This document shows positions 5,603-6,284 of a stretch of 6,284 nt of DNA, in pieces. This DNA comes from Candidatus Zipacnadia bacterium (GTDB taxonomy: Bacteria; Armatimonadota; Zipacnadia; Zipacnadales; Zipacnadaceae). Below the pieces are notes generated by a model, which was not told the DNA's origin, did no database searches, and saw nothing but the letters and a program-made list of their open reading frames with translations. Made by a program: the position numbers and the translations under genes. Location of the stretch: positions 1 through 6,284 of the forward strand of contig JALGTI010000189.1 in NCBI GenBank assembly GCA_029821455.1, in the 5' to 3' direction. Numbering within the stretch: the stretch's first letter is position 1; each line of letters starts with the position of its first letter.

Positions 5603-6284
5603 CTAAGGGCTGTAGTATGCACCGCTCCAGCCCATCTTCTTCAGATGGGCCTTGACTGCATTGATGCGATCATTGTTGCCTGGGTGGGTCGCGAACATGA
5701 TCTCAAAGTCGTTGGGGTCGCGGCCCTGGATCTCCCGGAATTCCTCCAATACCGCTACCGCCGCAGTCGGGTCGTAGCCTGCGTCGTGGGCATATTTCAA
5801 CCCCACACGATCGGCCTGGAATTCGTTGTCCCTCCCATAGTCTTGCAGCACCAGGCCGGCCACAATGCCGGCGTACTTGGCGGCATCCTTCTCACCAAAG
5901 ACGATGGCGATGATTGCCTGATAGCCGATGGCCCGTTCGACACGCCGTTTGGCATGGCGCTTGGAGACGTGGGCGGTCTCGTGCCCCATCACCCACGCCA
6001 GCCTATCAGGGTTCCCTTCAAATGTGTCAATGAGGCCTTTGAACATGTAGATGCGGCCACCGGGGAAAGCGCAGGCATTGACTTGCTTGTTGTTGAGGGC
6101 GCGGAAATCATAGGGGTATTCCGGCGGCTGAGCGGCAGAGGCAATCCGGCTGCCGATGGAGGCTATGAGGGAACGAACCTGCGGGTCAGATACCTGGCCA
6201 CCATTCTTCCTTTCGAAATCATCCCCGGCCTCTCGGCCCATCTGTATCTCATCATTCTTGCTGATGAGACCATCCTCACAGCCC
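5603..6284 (-). CDS. M48-family zinc metalloprotease, probable lipoprotein (5' end off window)
   Basis: The frame stays open through the right edge, adding about 14 residues before the first in-window ATG (6241): GCEDGLISKNDEIQ, then MGREAGDDFE. M48 proteins of the BepA/LoiP type carry this segment (I-S-x-x-x-E-I-x-x-G-R) just after a short leader, so the ATG is internal and the true start is upstream. The visible Gly-Cys could be the end of a lipobox, implying a lipid-anchored periplasmic protein. Numbering from that ATG: zinc motif HETAH (87-91), third-ligand region NEFQAD (139-144, likely E140, with D144 also conserved), and THPGNNDRI (185-193) with the family's His-Pro and Arg. Hydrophobic stretches at 105-115 and 123-133 are usual for the fold. 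The family does outer-membrane protein quality control or other envelope proteolysis. The glycosyltransferase gene follows after 29 bases, probably on the same transcript. Confidence 0.93.
   Translation of the reverse strand, partial: GCEDGLISKNDEIQMGREAGDDFERKNGGQVSDPQVRSLIASIGSRIASAAQPPEYPYDFRALNNKQVNACAFPGGRIYMFKGLIDTFEGNPDRLAWVMGHETAHVSKRHAKRRVERAIGYQAIIAIVFGEKDAAKYAGIVAGLVLQDYGRDNEFQADRVGLKYAHDAGYDPTAAVAVLEEFREIQGRDPNDFEIMFATHPGNNDRINAVKAHLKKMGWSGAYYSP

Noticed and set aside
6239..6241. ATG at 6241 as the true start of the M48 protease
   Set aside because: The frame stays open upstream with family-like residues (ISKNDEIQ) and a Gly-Cys, so this Met is internal.

Overview
The window is GC-rich bacterial DNA. 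It resembles the chromosome of an environmental Gram-negative-type bacterium, and the best guess is Planctomycetota or a neighbouring group such as Armatimonadota. The strongest lineage clue is the exported beta-helix protein. It has GGGI-type parallel beta-helix repeats and a C-terminal block (SPCIDAGDP, then INMGAYGNTPEAS) that I associate with large repeat-protein families in Planctomycetota. A secretion/pilus ATPase and a probable M48 lipoprotein protease fit a diderm cell envelope. No single gene settles the phylum.

Left part, + strand (1-3370): the last 33 codons of an unidentified gene, ending at 102; a complete GspE/PilB-type assembly ATPase (157-1956) with a strong Shine-Dalgarno site; then, 46 bases later, a Sec-signal-bearing parallel beta-helix protein (2003-3370). 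The last two may be co-transcribed. A secretion ATPase beside an exported protein invites the idea of machine and substrate, but nothing in the sequence proves it. No pilC/gspF, pilT or pilin gene is visible here.

Middle (3371-3649): about 280 bases with no convincing gene. There is one doubtful 61-codon ORF, and a strong hairpin at 3598-3629 that looks like the terminator of the leftward transcript and marks the convergence point of the two gene sets.

Right part, - strand (6284 down to 3650): read in transcription order, an M48-family zinc metalloprotease that runs off the right edge and probably starts as a lipoprotein; after 29 bases, a GT4-like glycosyltransferase fold protein with degenerate catalytic motifs; then a 220-base intergenic region and a small heat-shock protein (Hsp20). 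That intergenic region holds a consensus -10 box, a long imperfect stem-loop in the presumed leader, and a small hairpin enclosing the hsp20 ribosome-binding site. This suggests hsp20 has its own promoter and perhaps leader-level control.

No tRNA, rRNA, CRISPR array, transposase or integration site was seen. I found no strong case for a wholly new system. The items most worth a second look are the hsp20 leader, the degenerate glycosyltransferase, and the cysteine/asparagine ladders in the beta-helix protein.
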